Numbered from the stretch's first letter, positions 1 through 9,979 are shown. The stretch: 61,365 nt of DNA from Cycloclasticus sp. symbiont of Poecilosclerida sp. N (GCA_002101205.1 LWTM01000076.1:186810-248174), one strand, 5' to 3'. Numbers and translations: made by a program. The notes: a model not told the origin generated them from the letters alone.

Positions 1-115
1 ACCCGATCGTTTTTTTGCACTAAAGCGTAGGATAATCGTTTTATGCATTGACAGTTAAAATACAGGTAAGTACTGTACTGAGCTAGTCTATGAACAGTTT
101 GAATGAATAATAACC

Positions 116-1294
116 ATGCATGATTTTGCACGAATAAAACGTCTTCCACCTTATGTTTTTAATATTGTTAATGATTTAAAAGCTCAAGCACGCGCGGCAG
201 GTGAAGATATTATTGATTTTGGTATGGGTAATCCAGACCAACCGACGCCCCAACATATCGTTGATAAACTAACCGAAGCGGCTCAACGTGGCGATACACA
301 TCGTTATTCTGTTTCGCGCGGCATTCCTCGGCTACGTAAAGCAATTTGTGGTTGGTACAAGTCAAAATATAATGTTGATTTAGATTTTGATTCTGAAGCC
401 ATTGTAACGATTGGTTCTAAGGAAGGTTTGGCGCATCTAGCATTGGCCACATTAGGCCCAGGTGATGCTGTTCTTGTACCTAATCCTGCTTACCCTGTCC
501 ACCCTTATGGTTTTGTCATTGCGGGCGCTGATATTCGGCACGTGCCAATCAGTCTAGGCGTGGATTTCTTTAGTGAGCTTGAAAAGGCAATAAAAACATC
601 CTACCCAAAACCTAAAATGTTAGTGCTTAATTTCCCAAGTAATCCAACAACGCAGTGCGTTGATTTAGAGTTCTTTGAAAAAGTTATCAAAATGGCCAAA
701 GAGCATGATATTTTGGTGGTTCATGACAACGCTTACGCGGAAATTGTTTTTGATGGCTATAAAGCACCCTCTATTTTGGAAGTGCCGGGTGCAAAGGATG
801 TTGCGGTCGAATTTTACTCCTTGTCTAAGACGTACAATATGCCCGGTTGGCGTGTTGGTTTTATGTGTGGCAATAAAGAACTAGTCGGCGCGCTTGCGCG
901 TATTAAATCGTATTTGGATTATGGTATGTTTACGCCGATTCAAGTGGCTGCTATCGCTGCCTTAGAAGGCCCTCAAGACTGTGTTGAGGAGGTCAAAGCC
1001 CGATATAAGGCGCGGCGCGACGTTCTTTGCGAGGGTTTAAGCGGCATTGGCTGGCCCGTTGATAAGCCCAAGGCGACGATGTTTGTTTGGGCGCGAATTC
1101 CTGAGCAATACAGGAAAATGGGTTCTTTAGAGTTTTCTAAAAAACTTTTGAAAGAAGCGAAAGTGGCTGTTTCACCGGGTATTGGTTTTGGTGCCTACGG
1201 TGATGAGTATGTGCGTTTTAGTTTGATTGAGAACAACCACCGAACGCGTCAAGCTGTTCGTGGCATTAAGCAAATGTTCCGGAACGATAACTGA
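116..1294 (+). CDS. alaC: Alanine transaminase, class I/II aminotransferase
   Basis: A 392-residue PLP enzyme of aminotransferase fold type I, probably the glutamate-pyruvate transaminase AlaC. The PLP lysine is K238 in the motif [24 protein letters not shown] (about residue 172) and HDNAYAE (about 203) are the other fold-type landmarks. The length is normal for the family. It lies directly upstream of hom and thrC, an arrangement seen in many proteobacteria where the aminotransferase is transcribed with or just before the threonine genes. The ATG at 116 is the first in frame and gives the expected N-terminus ([14 protein letters not shown]). Membership of the AlaC group is from recalled motif similarity; substrate preference is inferred. 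Confidence 0.9.
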   Translation: MHDFARIKRLPPYVFNIVNDLKAQARAAGEDIIDFGMGNPDQPTPQHIVDKLTEAAQRGDTHRYSVSRGIPRLRKAICGWYKSKYNVDLDFDSEAIVTIGSKEGLAHLALATLGPGDAVLVPNPAYPVHPYGFVIAGADIRHVPISLGVDFFSELEKAIKTSYPKPKMLVLNFPSNPTTQCVDLEFFEKVIKMAKEHDILVVHDNAYAEIVFDGYKAPSILEVPGAKDVAVEFYSLSKTYNMPGWRVGFMCGNKELVGALARIKSYLDYGMFTPIQVAAIAALEGPQDCVEEVKARYKARRDVLCEGLSGIGWPVDKPKATMFVWARIPEQYRKMGSLEFSKKLLKEAKVAVSPGIGFGAYGDEYVRFSLIENNHRTRQAVRGIKQMFRNDN

Positions 1295-1355
1295 GCTATT
1301 TGATACCGACTAATTTCTGTATAATTACGCCCTTACTTAAACCTTGGGGAATCCC

Positions 1356-2660
1356 GTGAACGTTGTAAAAGTTGGTCTGTTAGGTCTTGGTACTGTCGGT
1401 GGCGGAACAGTTAATGTTTTAGCAAAGAATAGCGAAGATATTTCACGCCGCACCGGTTGCCAAATAGTTGTGTCTAAAGCGAGCGTACGCGATCTTAGGC
1501 GCTCACGCATTTGTGAAACTGACGGCATTGAGCTAACAGCAAACCCGCAAGATATTATTGATGACGCTGAGATTCAAATTGTTGTTGAATTGATGGGTGG
1601 AGAAGAGCCCGCTAAAACACTTATTCTCGCCGCACTTAAGCAAGGAAAGCACGTTGTCACTGCAAATAAAGCACTTATCGCCAATCATGGTAATGAGTTG
1701 TTTGCTGAAGCCTCTAGAAACAACGTTGTACTCGCATACGAAGCAGCTATCGCGGGCGGTATTCCTATTGTTAAAGTCATGCGAGAGGGGCTAACCGCTA
1801 ACCGCATTGAATGGTTAGCGGGCATCATTAACGGCACAGCTAACTTTATTTTGACCGAGATGCGCGATAAGGGCAGCGCGTTTGCTGATGTGCTTAAACA
1901 AGCGCAAGACTTAGGTTACGCAGAAGCGGATCCTAGGTACGACGTAGAAGGCATTGATGCGGCGCATAAGCTGTGTATACTGGCGTCATTAGCATTCGGG
2001 GTGTCGTTAAATTTCGAAAAAGTTTATACCGAAGGTATTTCGAAAATCACACCACTTGATGTGACTTATGCTGAAGAGCTTGGCTATCGCATCAAACATT
2101 TAGGCGTAGCAAGGAAAAATGCGACAGGTATAGAAATGCGTGTTCATCCAACGTTGATTCCTGAAAAGAGGCTTATTGCCAATGTTGACGGTGTTATGAA
2201 CGCGGTCGTTGTTAAGGGCAACGCCGTTGGGCCGACTCTTTATTACGGCACTGGAGCCGGGGCTGAAGCTACGGCATCAGCTGTCATTGCAGATGTTATC
2301 GATATTTGCCGCCAACTGGAAAGTGCTAATATACTGCCTGCACTAGGTTTTTTAGATGAGCAGCTACAAGATTTAGAATCGCTATCGATAGAAGACGTTG
2401 AAACGGCTTTCTATTTACGCATTTCTGTTCAAGACACGACCGGTGTAATGGCGGCCATTACGTCTGCTTTAGCTAACAACAGCATCAGTATAGAAGCTAT
2501 TTTACAAAAAGAAGTGGCGGAACAAGGCGCTAATACCGACGTTATTTTGTTAACAGATAGCGTTATTGAAAAATCAATGACTCAAGCGTTGCAAGATATT
2601 GAGGCGCTAGACTCAACTAATGGTTCGGTTATTCGCATTCGCGTTGAATCTTTACAATAG
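1356..2660 (+). CDS. hom: Homoserine dehydrogenase
   Basis: NAD(P)H-dependent reduction of aspartate semialdehyde to homoserine, the branch point to threonine and methionine. The N-terminus carries the dinucleotide-binding motif GLLGLGTVGGG. The central catalytic part includes NGTANFILTEM and GYAEADPRYDVEGIDAAHK. A C-terminal ACT domain (about residues 350-434) points to feedback control by threonine. The frame extends to a TTG at 1344, but the GTG at 1356 is preferred: GGGGA lies five bases before it and it gives 434 residues, the length of the Pseudomonas enzyme. A TATAAT at 1320-1325 may be a -10 element, although no well-spaced -35 is visible. thrC follows after 8 bases. Confidence 0.93.
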   Translation: MNVVKVGLLGLGTVGGGTVNVLAKNSEDISRRTGCQIVVSKASVRDLRRSRICETDGIELTANPQDIIDDAEIQIVVELMGGEEPAKTLILAALKQGKHVVTANKALIANHGNELFAEASRNNVVLAYEAAIAGGIPIVKVMREGLTANRIEWLAGIINGTANFILTEMRDKGSAFADVLKQAQDLGYAEADPRYDVEGIDAAHKLCILASLAFGVSLNFEKVYTEGISKITPLDVTYAEELGYRIKHLGVARKNATGIEMRVHPTLIPEKRLIANVDGVMNAVVVKGNAVGPTLYYGTGAGAEATASAVIADVIDICRQLESANILPALGFLDEQLQDLESLSIEDVETAFYLRISVQDTTGVMAAITSALANNSISIEAILQKEVAEQGANTDVILLTDSVIEKSMTQALQDIEALDSTNGSVIRIRVESLQ

Positions 2661-2668
2661 GAAAAACC

Positions 2669-3739
2669 ATGGAAACAGGCAATCGTTATTTAGGACTTAT
2701 TGATAAATTTAAAGCTGTGTTGCCGGTTTCAGATAGCACGCGTTTCATTAGCATAGGCGAGGGCAATACGCCGCTGATTCAGCTACAAAACATACCTAAG
2801 TTAATTGGCAAAAACGTCGATATTTACGTTAAATATGAAGGTTTAAACCCCACCGGCTCCTTCAAAGACCGCGGTATGACAATGGCGGTAACAAAAGCAG
2901 TAGAGGAGGGTAGTAAAGCGATTATTTGTGCTTCTACAGGTAATACATCAGCATCAGCTGCAGCGTATGCAGCGCGTGCTGGCATTAAGGCTTTTGTGTT
3001 GATTCCAGAAGGTAAAATTGCCTTAGGAAAACTAGCGCAAGCGATGATGCATGGCGCAGAAATAATTCAAATTAAGGGCAATTTTGACCACGGCATGCAG
3101 TTGGTTAAAGAAGTAGCCGAACATGCCCCGGTAACGATTGTTAATTCCATTAACCCGTATCGTATACAAGGACAAAAAACAGCCGCTTATGAAATTGTAG
3201 AGGCGCTAGGTAAAGTGCCTGATTATCACTGTTTACCGGTTGGTAATGCGGGCAATATTACCGCCTACTGGATGGGCTTCACTGAGATGGGTAAAACGTC
3301 AGGTCAACACCCCGTTATGATTGGTTACCAAGCAGCTGGCGCAGCGCCGTTTCTAAAAGGTAAAATGATTGATGACCCTGAAACAGTGGCAACGGCGATT
3401 CGTATCGGTCGTCCTCAGTCTTGGGATCAAGCATGGGCAGCACAAAAAGAATCAGGAGGTTGGTTTGATTTATTGAGCGATGAAGAAATTCTAGCTGCGC
3501 AAAAATTATTATCAGAAAAAGAAGGTATTTTCTGCGAGCCAGCTTCAGCGGCATCGGTTGGCGGCGTTATTCGTGACATTAGAAACGGTAAAATCTCAGA
3601 GGGAAGTACCATTACATGCACATTGACCGGGCATGGTCTCAAAGACCCTGATACAGCTATTTCTCAATGCGCAGCCAACCTGCAAGCCATTGATGCGTCT
3701 TTAGATGTCGTTAAAGCAGCCATACTCAATAAGCTTTAA
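2669..3739 (+). CDS. thrC: Threonine synthase
   Basis: PLP-dependent conversion of O-phosphohomoserine to threonine, the last step of the pathway begun by the adjacent hom. At 356 residues it belongs to the short class of threonine synthases. The PLP lysine is in GSFKDRGM (about residue 65), the phosphate-binding segment is ASTGNTSASAAAYAARAG, and PVGNAGNITAYW is a second landmark. The 8-base gap from hom indicates co-transcription. ThrB (homoserine kinase) is not in this window. Confidence 0.94.
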   Translation: METGNRYLGLIDKFKAVLPVSDSTRFISIGEGNTPLIQLQNIPKLIGKNVDIYVKYEGLNPTGSFKDRGMTMAVTKAVEEGSKAIICASTGNTSASAAAYAARAGIKAFVLIPEGKIALGKLAQAMMHGAEIIQIKGNFDHGMQLVKEVAEHAPVTIVNSINPYRIQGQKTAAYEIVEALGKVPDYHCLPVGNAGNITAYWMGFTEMGKTSGQHPVMIGYQAAGAAPFLKGKMIDDPETVATAIRIGRPQSWDQAWAAQKESGGWFDLLSDEEILAAQKLLSEKEGIFCEPASAASVGGVIRDIRNGKISEGSTITCTLTGHGLKDPDTAISQCAANLQAIDASLDVVKAAILNKL

Positions 3740-3754
3740 ACGAAAAGAACAGTC

Positions 3755-5479
3755 ATGCGTACGAACACCATCAGTATCCAAACGCGCAAGTCGTCCGTTG
3801 AAGATAAACTGTCTCCAGATATACACCCCATTTTACGCCAAGTTTACCTCAACAGAGGTATATCAAGTGATGATCAGCTCGATCGGTCATTAGCGGGCTT
3901 ACCATCGTACAAAAGCCTTAGTGGTATTGATAAGGCTGCTGACATCCTTCTCAATGCTATAAAGCGAGACAAAAGAATACTCATTGTTGCTGATTTTGAC
4001 GCCGATGGCGCAACTAGTTGCGTGGTTGCTGTAAGAGGCTTACGCATGTTAGGTGCGCGGCATGTAGACTTCGTTGTTCCAGATCGTTTTAAGTTTGGTT
4101 ATGGCCTAACGCCTGAAATAGTTGACGTTGCTTTGCGGAAAAAACCTGATTTAATTGTAACCGTTGATAATGGTATTTCCAGTATTGAAGGCGTGGCACA
4201 TGCGGTATCAAAAGGCTGCCAAGTGATTGTTACCGACCACCATTTACCGCCAGTGCAATTACCCAATGCAGATGTGATTGTAAATCCGCAATTAAAAGAA
4301 GATGGTTTCCCCAGTAAAGCCTTAGCAGGGGTTGGTGTTATGTTTTACGTGCTAGTTGCATTACGGGCGAGGTGTAAGGAAGAAGGCGAATATGAAGGCA
4401 CGTCAGTGCCTAATTTAGCGAGTTTACTCGATATTGTGGCTCTTGGTACGGTGGCTGATGTCGTGCCTTTAGATAATGTAAATAGGCGTTTAGTGCATCA
4501 AGGTTTACTGAGAATTCAGCAAGGCCAATGCGTTCCAGGGATTCACGCTTTATTACAACAAGCTAAACGCGAACCAGAAAGAATAGCGGCCAGTGATCTG
4601 GGTTTCTCAGTCGGACCACGCCTAAATGCTGCGGGGCGATTAGATAATATGGCGCTGGGTATTGAGTGCCTGCTAACAGACGATAAGGACAAAGCCTTGC
4701 GCATTGCAGAACAGCTCGATTTACTCAATCAAGAGCGTCGAGGTATTGAAGATGACATGAAGTTAGCAGCGTATAAAATACTAAAAGACCTGAAAAATAA
4801 AAAAGAGAATGATGACCGTTGGGGTATCTGCTTGTTTGATGAAACATGGCACCAAGGCGTTATTGGTATTTTAGCGTCTCGCATTAAAGATCGCTTTAAC
4901 TTGCCCGTTATTGCTTTTGCCAGTGCATCAACCAGCGAAATAAAAGGTTCTGCACGTTCAATCGCCGGACTACATATACGTGATGTCTTAGATGATATTG
5001 CTTGTCAATACCCACAATTACTTAAAAAATTTGGGGGCCATGCAATGGCGGCAGGTTTAAGTATTGCGACGAAAGATTATGAGCAATTTGTTGAGGCTTT
5101 CAACGAAGCTGTGAAACAGCGCTTAAATCACCAGCGACCAGAAAATGTCTACCTTGTTGATGGTGAAATACCAGATCAAGACTTAAATATGGATTTAGCC
5201 GAGGCATTGAGACGCGGCGGACCTTGGGGTCAGCTTTTTCCAGAACCTAGTTTTACTGGTTCTTTTAGGGTACGAAAGGCGCGAATTGTTGGTCAAAAAC
5301 ACCTCAAATGGGAGCTTGAGACTCGAACAACTCAGCGACGAATAGATGCGATTTATTTCAACCCGGATGACCCTGAAGGCTTATTAGGTTTGTCAGAGGT
5401 ATCTTTAGCGTATCAACTAGACATCAATGAGTATGGGGGGCGATCATCACTGCAACTGATGGTTAGACACCTGCATTGA
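3755..5479 (+). CDS. recJ: Single-stranded-DNA-specific exonuclease RecJ
   Basis: 5'-to-3' single-strand exonuclease of recombination and mismatch repair. It has the DHH phosphoesterase motifs VADFDADGATS (about residue 80) and VTDHH (about 160), then NPQ, and a DHHA1-type domain with GGHAMAAG (about residue 430). The 574-residue length matches the E. coli protein. It follows thrC by 15 bases, and a thrC-recJ order is common in gammaproteobacteria. The gene is intact and is followed directly by insertion-sequence debris. Confidence 0.95.
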   Translation: MRTNTISIQTRKSSVEDKLSPDIHPILRQVYLNRGISSDDQLDRSLAGLPSYKSLSGIDKAADILLNAIKRDKRILIVADFDADGATSCVVAVRGLRMLGARHVDFVVPDRFKFGYGLTPEIVDVALRKKPDLIVTVDNGISSIEGVAHAVSKGCQVIVTDHHLPPVQLPNADVIVNPQLKEDGFPSKALAGVGVMFYVLVALRARCKEEGEYEGTSVPNLASLLDIVALGTVADVVPLDNVNRRLVHQGLLRIQQGQCVPGIHALLQQAKREPERIAASDLGFSVGPRLNAAGRLDNMALGIECLLTDDKDKALRIAEQLDLLNQERRGIEDDMKLAAYKILKDLKNKKENDDRWGICLFDETWHQGVIGILASRIKDRFNLPVIAFASASTSEIKGSARSIAGLHIRDVLDDIACQYPQLLKKFGGHAMAAGLSIATKDYEQFVEAFNEAVKQRLNHQRPENVYLVDGEIPDQDLNMDLAEALRRGGPWGQLFPEPSFTGSFRVRKARIVGQKHLKWELETRTTQRRIDAIYFNPDDPEGLLGLSEVSLAYQLDINEYGGRSSLQLMVRHLH

Positions 5480-5519
5480 GACCAGTTTCACAAGGATAAT
5501 AAAATGGTTAATATTATAA

Positions 5520-5828
<309 letters not shown>

Positions 5829-5829
<1 letters not shown>

Positions 5830-6128
5830 GTAAATTTAGAGATGAATTTGAGACTAGATGTGAACAACTGAAGGCCTCATTATTTGTATTGCCTGCCTGC
5901 GACAAGGCGGGACGCCCCGAAAAGCCAAAATAAAAAGGTTGTGTGGAACGTGCTAAGGGTGCTAGCCATTATGAGCTCTATCCATTTCACGAGAGGACCT
6001 TAACGGCATCAGCACTTAACACTGAGCTAGAAAAGACCCCATGGTGTTATAACCACCATTGTCCTCACGATAGTTTGGATTTGATGACGCCGATGGCGTA
6101 TTATCAACACATCGAAGAGGTAGCTTAA
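5829..6128 (+). pseudogene. IS481-like transposase (integrase core) remnant, copy 1
   Basis: The reading frame gives SKFRDEFETRCEQL, then GCVERAKG..YELYPF, then CPHDSLDLMTPMAYYQ. This is the second half of a DDE integrase core of the IS481/IS3 type. An in-frame TAA interrupts it at about 5931. The upstream half has been replaced by the IS21 remnant. A closely similar copy lies at 51220-51713, and the C-terminal tail occurs again at 8731-8801. The family name rests on the recalled pattern of this integrase group (STVGRIL..., VDGGSEFR..., PHDGL.LMTPMEYY). Confidence 0.7.
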
Positions 6129-6220
6129 ATGGTTCTAGATGTAGCGAACCCGATTCAACATGTATCATTAAAAGCTTATCCAGTATAATTATCGGCAATT
6201 AACATATATTTCGAAAAACG

Positions 6221-7264
6221 ATGGCGAAACAAAGAAAAGCGGTCGTGCTGATTTCTGGCGGCTTGGACTCATTATTAGCAGCAAAGGTGATACTTGAGCA
6301 GGGCGTTCATGTTGAAGGGATTAACTTTTACACGGGTTTTTGTGTGGAGGGCCACACCCACGCGATTCGTAAAAAGCACAAGGCAAAGCCGAAGCGTAAT
6401 AATGCGATTTGGAGTGCGGAACAGCTGGGAATAAAGCTGCATATCATTGATATTATTGAAGAATATAAAGACGTTTTAATTAACCCAAAACACGGCTACG
6501 GGGCGAATATGAACCCGTGCTTGGATTGTAAGGTGTTTATGGTCGGTAAGGCTAAAGAGTGGGCGGATAAAAACGGTTTTGATTTTATTATTACAGGTGA
6601 GGTAATTGGCCAACGTCCGATGTCGCAACGGCGTGAAACGATGCCGATTATTTCGCAAGAGTCGGGTGCGCACGATCGTTTATTGAGACCGCTATGCGCA
6701 CAAAATTTACCAGAAACTTTGCCGGAACGAGAAGGTTGGGTGAATCGCGATGAGCTACATGGCTTTAGTGGGCGGACACGCAAGCCACAAATGGCGCTGG
6801 CGAAAAAATTTGGGTTTGAAGATTATGCGCAACCAGCGGGTGGCTGTTGTTTCTTAACAGATAAAGCCTACTCGGTGAAGTTGACAGATTTATGGGCATC
6901 GCGCGGTAAACGCGATTATGAAATAGACGATATTATGCTGTTGAAAGTGGGTCGCCACTTTAGGCCTAAGCCAAACTTTAAAATAATCGTTGCGCGTGAG
7001 GAAGGCGAAAACAACTTCCTGCAAGGCTATAAAAAACAATTTGTTACGATAAGAACAGTGAGCCACAAAGGGCCATTAACATTGTTAGACGGCACAGCGA
7101 ACGGTGATGATTTAGAACTTGCTGCAAAAATTGTTGCGCGCTTTAGCCAAGGGCGTGACGCGGATGTAGTGGATGTTGAAGTAGCAGATAAAAACGGCGT
7201 GGCTAAAAGCATCAAAGTAAAACCCTTTACTGCAGATGAAATCCAACAAGCATGGCGTGTATGA
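6221..7264 (+). CDS. PP-loop ATPase, MnmA/ThiI-like sulfurtransferase
   Basis: A 347-residue protein that starts with the adenylating PP-loop SGGLDSLLAAK (residues 12-22). It has the pair NPCLDCK (about residue 97) and GGCCFLTD (about 206), placed like the catalytic cysteines of MnmA-type tRNA thiolases. The C-terminal 130 residues are not a standard MnmA barrel and resemble the extension of MnmA/ThiI-like proteins found in sulfur-oxidising bacteria. The stop overlaps the start of tusA by four bases (ATGA), so the two are translationally coupled. TusA, a sulfur carrier, is therefore a likely donor. The exact product (tRNA thiolation or other sulfur transfer) is inferred. Confidence 0.75.
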   Translation: MAKQRKAVVLISGGLDSLLAAKVILEQGVHVEGINFYTGFCVEGHTHAIRKKHKAKPKRNNAIWSAEQLGIKLHIIDIIEEYKDVLINPKHGYGANMNPCLDCKVFMVGKAKEWADKNGFDFIITGEVIGQRPMSQRRETMPIISQESGAHDRLLRPLCAQNLPETLPEREGWVNRDELHGFSGRTRKPQMALAKKFGFEDYAQPAGGCCFLTDKAYSVKLTDLWASRGKRDYEIDDIMLLKVGRHFRPKPNFKIIVAREEGENNFLQGYKKQFVTIRTVSHKGPLTLLDGTANGDDLELAAKIVARFSQGRDADVVDVEVADKNGVAKSIKVKPFTADEIQQAWRV

Positions 7265-7485
7265 TTGAGTTAGATGCGCGGCGTTTAATGTGCCCTATGC
7301 CTGTGATTAAAACGCAAAATATCATCGAAACGATGCTATCTGGCGATAATGTGCGGGTAATATGTACCGATCCTGGCGTTATGCAAGACATCCCGGCTTG
7401 GTGCAGAATTAACGGACATACCGTGTTAAAAGCGGAAGAAATTGATTGCGAATTCATTTTAACAATAGAAGTTGGTGACGGTTAA
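7261..7485 (+). CDS. tusA: TusA-family sulfur carrier protein
   Basis: A 74-residue TusA/SirA-fold protein with the signature MCPMPVIK near the N-terminus, where the Cys of the CPxP motif carries the persulfide. The ATG at 7261 overlaps the stop of the upstream gene (ATGA). An alternative in-frame ATG at 7252 would add three residues and a Cys, and is less likely. In sulfur-oxidising bacteria TusA passes sulfane sulfur between enzymes. Here the coupling to a PP-loop ATPase suggests it feeds that enzyme. Confidence 0.88.
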   Translation: MIELDARRLMCPMPVIKTQNIIETMLSGDNVRVICTDPGVMQDIPAWCRINGHTVLKAEEIDCEFILTIEVGDG

Positions 7486-7495
7486 TTAAGAGATT

Positions 7496-8632
7496 ATGGG
7501 GCTGTTGAATACAGAGTTACAGGCTAAAAAGAGAATCACGGTTATAGGCGCCGTAGTGAACCTTGTATTGTCTGCGGGGAAAATATCTTGCGGTTTGTTG
7601 GGGCAGTCACAAGCGCTTATTGCCGACGGATTTCATTCCTTATCTGATTTGTTAACGGATGCGTTGGTTTATTACGCCTCTCATCACGGTAGCCAAGACG
7701 CCGACGAAGAACACCCATACGGCCATGCAAGGTTCGAGACACTCGCAACGGTTGTTTTGGGGTCGGTATTGATTGCAGTAGCTGGGGTTATTATTTGGGA
7801 TGCGGCGATGAGATTTTTTAATCCGCAAACACTGTCTTATGGTTGGTTTATTTTAGCGGTCGCTATTATTTCCATAGCCTCTAAAGAGGTGATGTACCAC
7901 CTAACGATGACGACGGCTGAGGAAACTCAGTCCTCCTTATTAAAAGCAAACGCGTGGCACCATAGAAGTGATGCTATTTCTTCATTTATTGTTTTAATTG
8001 GCGTTGGCTTGGAAATGGCAGGCTATAAATATTTCGACTCTATTGCCGCACTGGTTGTAGGGTTCATGGTTGTGAAAATTGGTTTTGATCTAGTATTAAG
8101 CGCCAGTAAAGAGTTAGTAGATACAGCGTTAGATGCGGATACGGTTGGTCGAATTAAACGGGTTATTTTGGATGTAAAAGGGGTAAGAGAGCTGCACTTT
8201 TTACGTACTCGCAAGATGGGAGAACTGGCATTGGTTGATGTGCATATATTAGTTGCTCCAATGATCAGTGTTTCGGAAGGGCATTTGATTAGTGAAACGG
8301 TACGCTTATCGCTGGTTGAGAGGGTTGAAAATATAGGCGAAGTCATGGTTCATATTGATCCCGAGGATGATGAAGAAGTATCACCTAGTTTAGAACTACC
8401 GCTGAGAGAACAATTACTTGTGAAGCTTCATGATAGCTGGGATGGTTTGCCGCAAAAGGCGCAAATAAAGAACATTAATTTACATTACCTTGATGGTCAT
8501 GTTGTTATAGAGGTTGAGTTGCCATTAGAGGTAGGTGATAGTCCACAGGCGTTACAAGAGCTTTCAAAAGCTTTTGCCAAAGCAGCATTAAAAGTAAACG
8601 AGGTTGTTAAGGCGAAGGTTTTATTTTCTTAG
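7496..8632 (+). CDS. Cation diffusion facilitator (MamB/FieF-like) transporter
   Basis: A 378-residue CDF protein. The N-terminal half has about six membrane segments with the metal-site pattern ADGFHSLSDLLTDALVY (HxxxD, first site) and HHRSDAISSFIVL (second site). The cytoplasmic C-terminal domain carries EVMVHIDPEDDE. An additional region of about 80 residues at the C-terminus makes it longer than FieF (300 residues), as in some MamB-like CDF proteins. Likely substrates are Fe(II), Zn or Mn, which cannot be decided by eye. It starts 10 bases after tusA, so it probably belongs to the same transcript. Confidence 0.88.
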   Translation: MGLLNTELQAKKRITVIGAVVNLVLSAGKISCGLLGQSQALIADGFHSLSDLLTDALVYYASHHGSQDADEEHPYGHARFETLATVVLGSVLIAVAGVIIWDAAMRFFNPQTLSYGWFILAVAIISIASKEVMYHLTMTTAEETQSSLLKANAWHHRSDAISSFIVLIGVGLEMAGYKYFDSIAALVVGFMVVKIGFDLVLSASKELVDTALDADTVGRIKRVILDVKGVRELHFLRTRKMGELALVDVHILVAPMISVSEGHLISETVRLSLVERVENIGEVMVHIDPEDDEEVSPSLELPLREQLLVKLHDSWDGLPQKAQIKNINLHYLDGHVVIEVELPLEVGDSPQALQELSKAFAKAALKVNEVVKAKVLFS

Positions 8633-8834
8633 CGTCTTACAATTGAGACAGATAGATAGAGAAGAGACCACACCAGCTTGAACAACACCAACACGACTAA
8701 TACAAGCGTAGCGAGTGCCGGCGGTACCATTATCGACCCATGATGGTGTGGGATTAGAAACACCAATGAGTTATTTTCAACAGCTCATGCAGGACGTCTG
8801 ATTTGTCTCACAGGGACTGAACCAAGATAAGTGC
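8633..8834. other. Intergenic region with transposase debris
   Basis: No gene is visible between the CDF gene and the pqqA promoter. The stretch holds the tail of an IS481-like transposase (8731-8801) and otherwise unrecognised sequence. The pqq operon therefore sits directly downstream of a former insertion. Confidence 0.5.
8731..8801 (+). pseudogene. IS481-like transposase C-terminal tail, copy 2
   Basis: Reading TAT CGA CC and then, after an apparent one-base slip, CAT GAT GGT gives YRP then HDGVGLETPMSYFQQLMQDV and a TGA at 8799-8801. This is the conserved tail of the integrase type also seen at 6060-6128 and 51640-51713, but too diverged to be a recent duplicate of either. Only about 24 codons remain. 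Confidence 0.6.
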
Positions 8835-8862
8835 TTGCAATCTCTGTCAAAAAACATATACT
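8835..8862 (+). promoter_or_regulatory. Sigma-70-type promoter of pqqA
   Basis: TTGCAA (8835-8840) and TATACT (8857-8862) are separated by 16 bases and lie about 60 bases before the pqqA start. Both boxes differ from consensus by two bases or fewer. Predicted by eye only. Confidence 0.6.
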
Positions 8863-8921
8863 TAATCTCATACAGCATTTAGTTGCTGAGGATTAAATTT
8901 AAGGCTTACAGGAGACAAGGT

Positions 8922-8996
8922 ATGAAATGGGAAACACCAACATACAAAGATTTACGTTTTGGTTTTGAAGTAACTATGTACATCTACAACCGATAG
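8922..8996 (+). CDS. pqqA: PQQ precursor peptide PqqA
   Basis: A 24-residue ribosomal peptide from which pyrroloquinoline quinone is made. E16 and Y20, the residues cross-linked by PqqE, are present in FGFEVTMYIYNR with the obligatory spacing E-x3-Y. A good ribosome binding site (AGGAG at 8910-8914) precedes the ATG. It is the first gene of pqqABCDE, separated from pqqB by a terminator-like hairpin that would favour high pqqA dosage. Confidence 0.96.
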   Translation: MKWETPTYKDLRFGFEVTMYIYNR

Positions 8997-9014
8997 AGTA
9001 AAAATTTCCATTGA

Positions 9015-9050
9015 AAAGGGGTTCCGTTAGGAGCCCCTTTTTTATTTTAG
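9015..9050 (+). terminator. Hairpin terminator/attenuator between pqqA and pqqB
   Basis: AAAAGGGGTTCC (9015-9026), loop GTTA, then GGAGCCCCTTTT (9031-9042), pairing throughout with one G-T wobble and followed by a T-rich run. It stands between pqqA and pqqB, both on this strand, so part of the transcription would stop here and part would continue into pqqBCDE. Confidence 0.85.
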
Positions 9051-9068
9051 CCATATTTAAAAAACTAT

Positions 9069-9977
9069 ATGCAAATTCGTGTTCTAGGTTCTGGTGCCGG
9101 CGGAGGCTTTCCTCAATGGAATTGTAGCTGTCCAAATTGTAAAGCCGTAAGAGAAGGTTCTATTAAAGCGTCTACTCGCAATCAATCATCCATTGCGGTA
9201 TCTTCTGATGGCGAACATTGGGCGCTGTTTAATGCCTCGCCCGATGTGCGTGCACAATTAGAAGGATTCCCAGAGATTCATCCAAAAAACAAAGTGCGTG
9301 GCACAGGCATAGAAGCCATCGTTATGTTCGACTCACAAATTGACCATGCTACTGGCCTACTCATATTACGCGAAGGCAATCCGCTGACCGTATATTGTAC
9401 CGAGATGGTGAAACAAGACCTCACTAGCGGTTTCCCCATATTCAATATTCTGGAACACTTTTGCGGTGTTGAAGATCACCCCATTCCGCTTAATGGTGAC
9501 TCGTTTAGAATTCCAAATATAGATGACCTGGAATTCATCGCTCTACCGCTTAAAAGCAAAGCGCCGCCGTATTCACCGCATAGAAATGACCCGCACGAAG
9601 GTGACAACATCGGCATGATTATCCGTCAAATTTCGACCGGCAAAGAAACCTTCTACGCACCCGGTTTAGGTGTGATTGAACCGCACGTAAAAAATGCCAT
9701 GACCGACGCTGATTGCGTTTTAGTAGATGGTACATTTTGGACTGATGATGAGCTAGCCTCTGTTGGCCGCCCATTACTCGCCAGAAAAATTGGTCATTTA
9801 CCACAATCGGGTGAAGGCGGCATGATTGCGTTTTTAGACACGCTGAGTAAACCACGCAAAATTCTGATTCATATCAACAACACTAACCCCATTCTCAACG
9901 AAGAATCAAAAGAACGCGATATACTGACGCAACACGGCATAGAAGTGTCGTACGACAACATGAATATCGAGCTGTAA
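9069..9977 (+). CDS. pqqB: PQQ biosynthesis protein PqqB
   Basis: A metallo-beta-lactamase-fold protein of 302 residues, the usual PqqB length. The N-terminus [24 protein letters not shown] is diagnostic, with the CxCxxC zinc site (C19, C21, C24), then [10 protein letters not shown] and [10 protein letters not shown]. PqqB acts in the oxidation of the cross-linked Glu-Tyr intermediate before PqqC. pqqC starts 2 bases after its stop. Confidence 0.96.
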   Translation: MQIRVLGSGAGGGFPQWNCSCPNCKAVREGSIKASTRNQSSIAVSSDGEHWALFNASPDVRAQLEGFPEIHPKNKVRGTGIEAIVMFDSQIDHATGLLILREGNPLTVYCTEMVKQDLTSGFPIFNILEHFCGVEDHPIPLNGDSFRIPNIDDLEFIALPLKSKAPPYSPHRNDPHEGDNIGMIIRQISTGKETFYAPGLGVIEPHVKNAMTDADCVLVDGTFWTDDELASVGRPLLARKIGHLPQSGEGGMIAFLDTLSKPRKILIHINNTNPILNEESKERDILTQHGIEVSYDNMNIEL

Positions 9978-9979
9978 AT

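Noticed and set aside
1337..1528. Many ORFs of 60-190 codons opposite or out of frame to long genes (for example 44489-45061 minus, 22769-23185 plus, 23630-24178 plus)
   Set aside because: They lie fully within well-supported genes (hom, the TonB receptor, purL) and have no recognisable motif or ribosome binding site.
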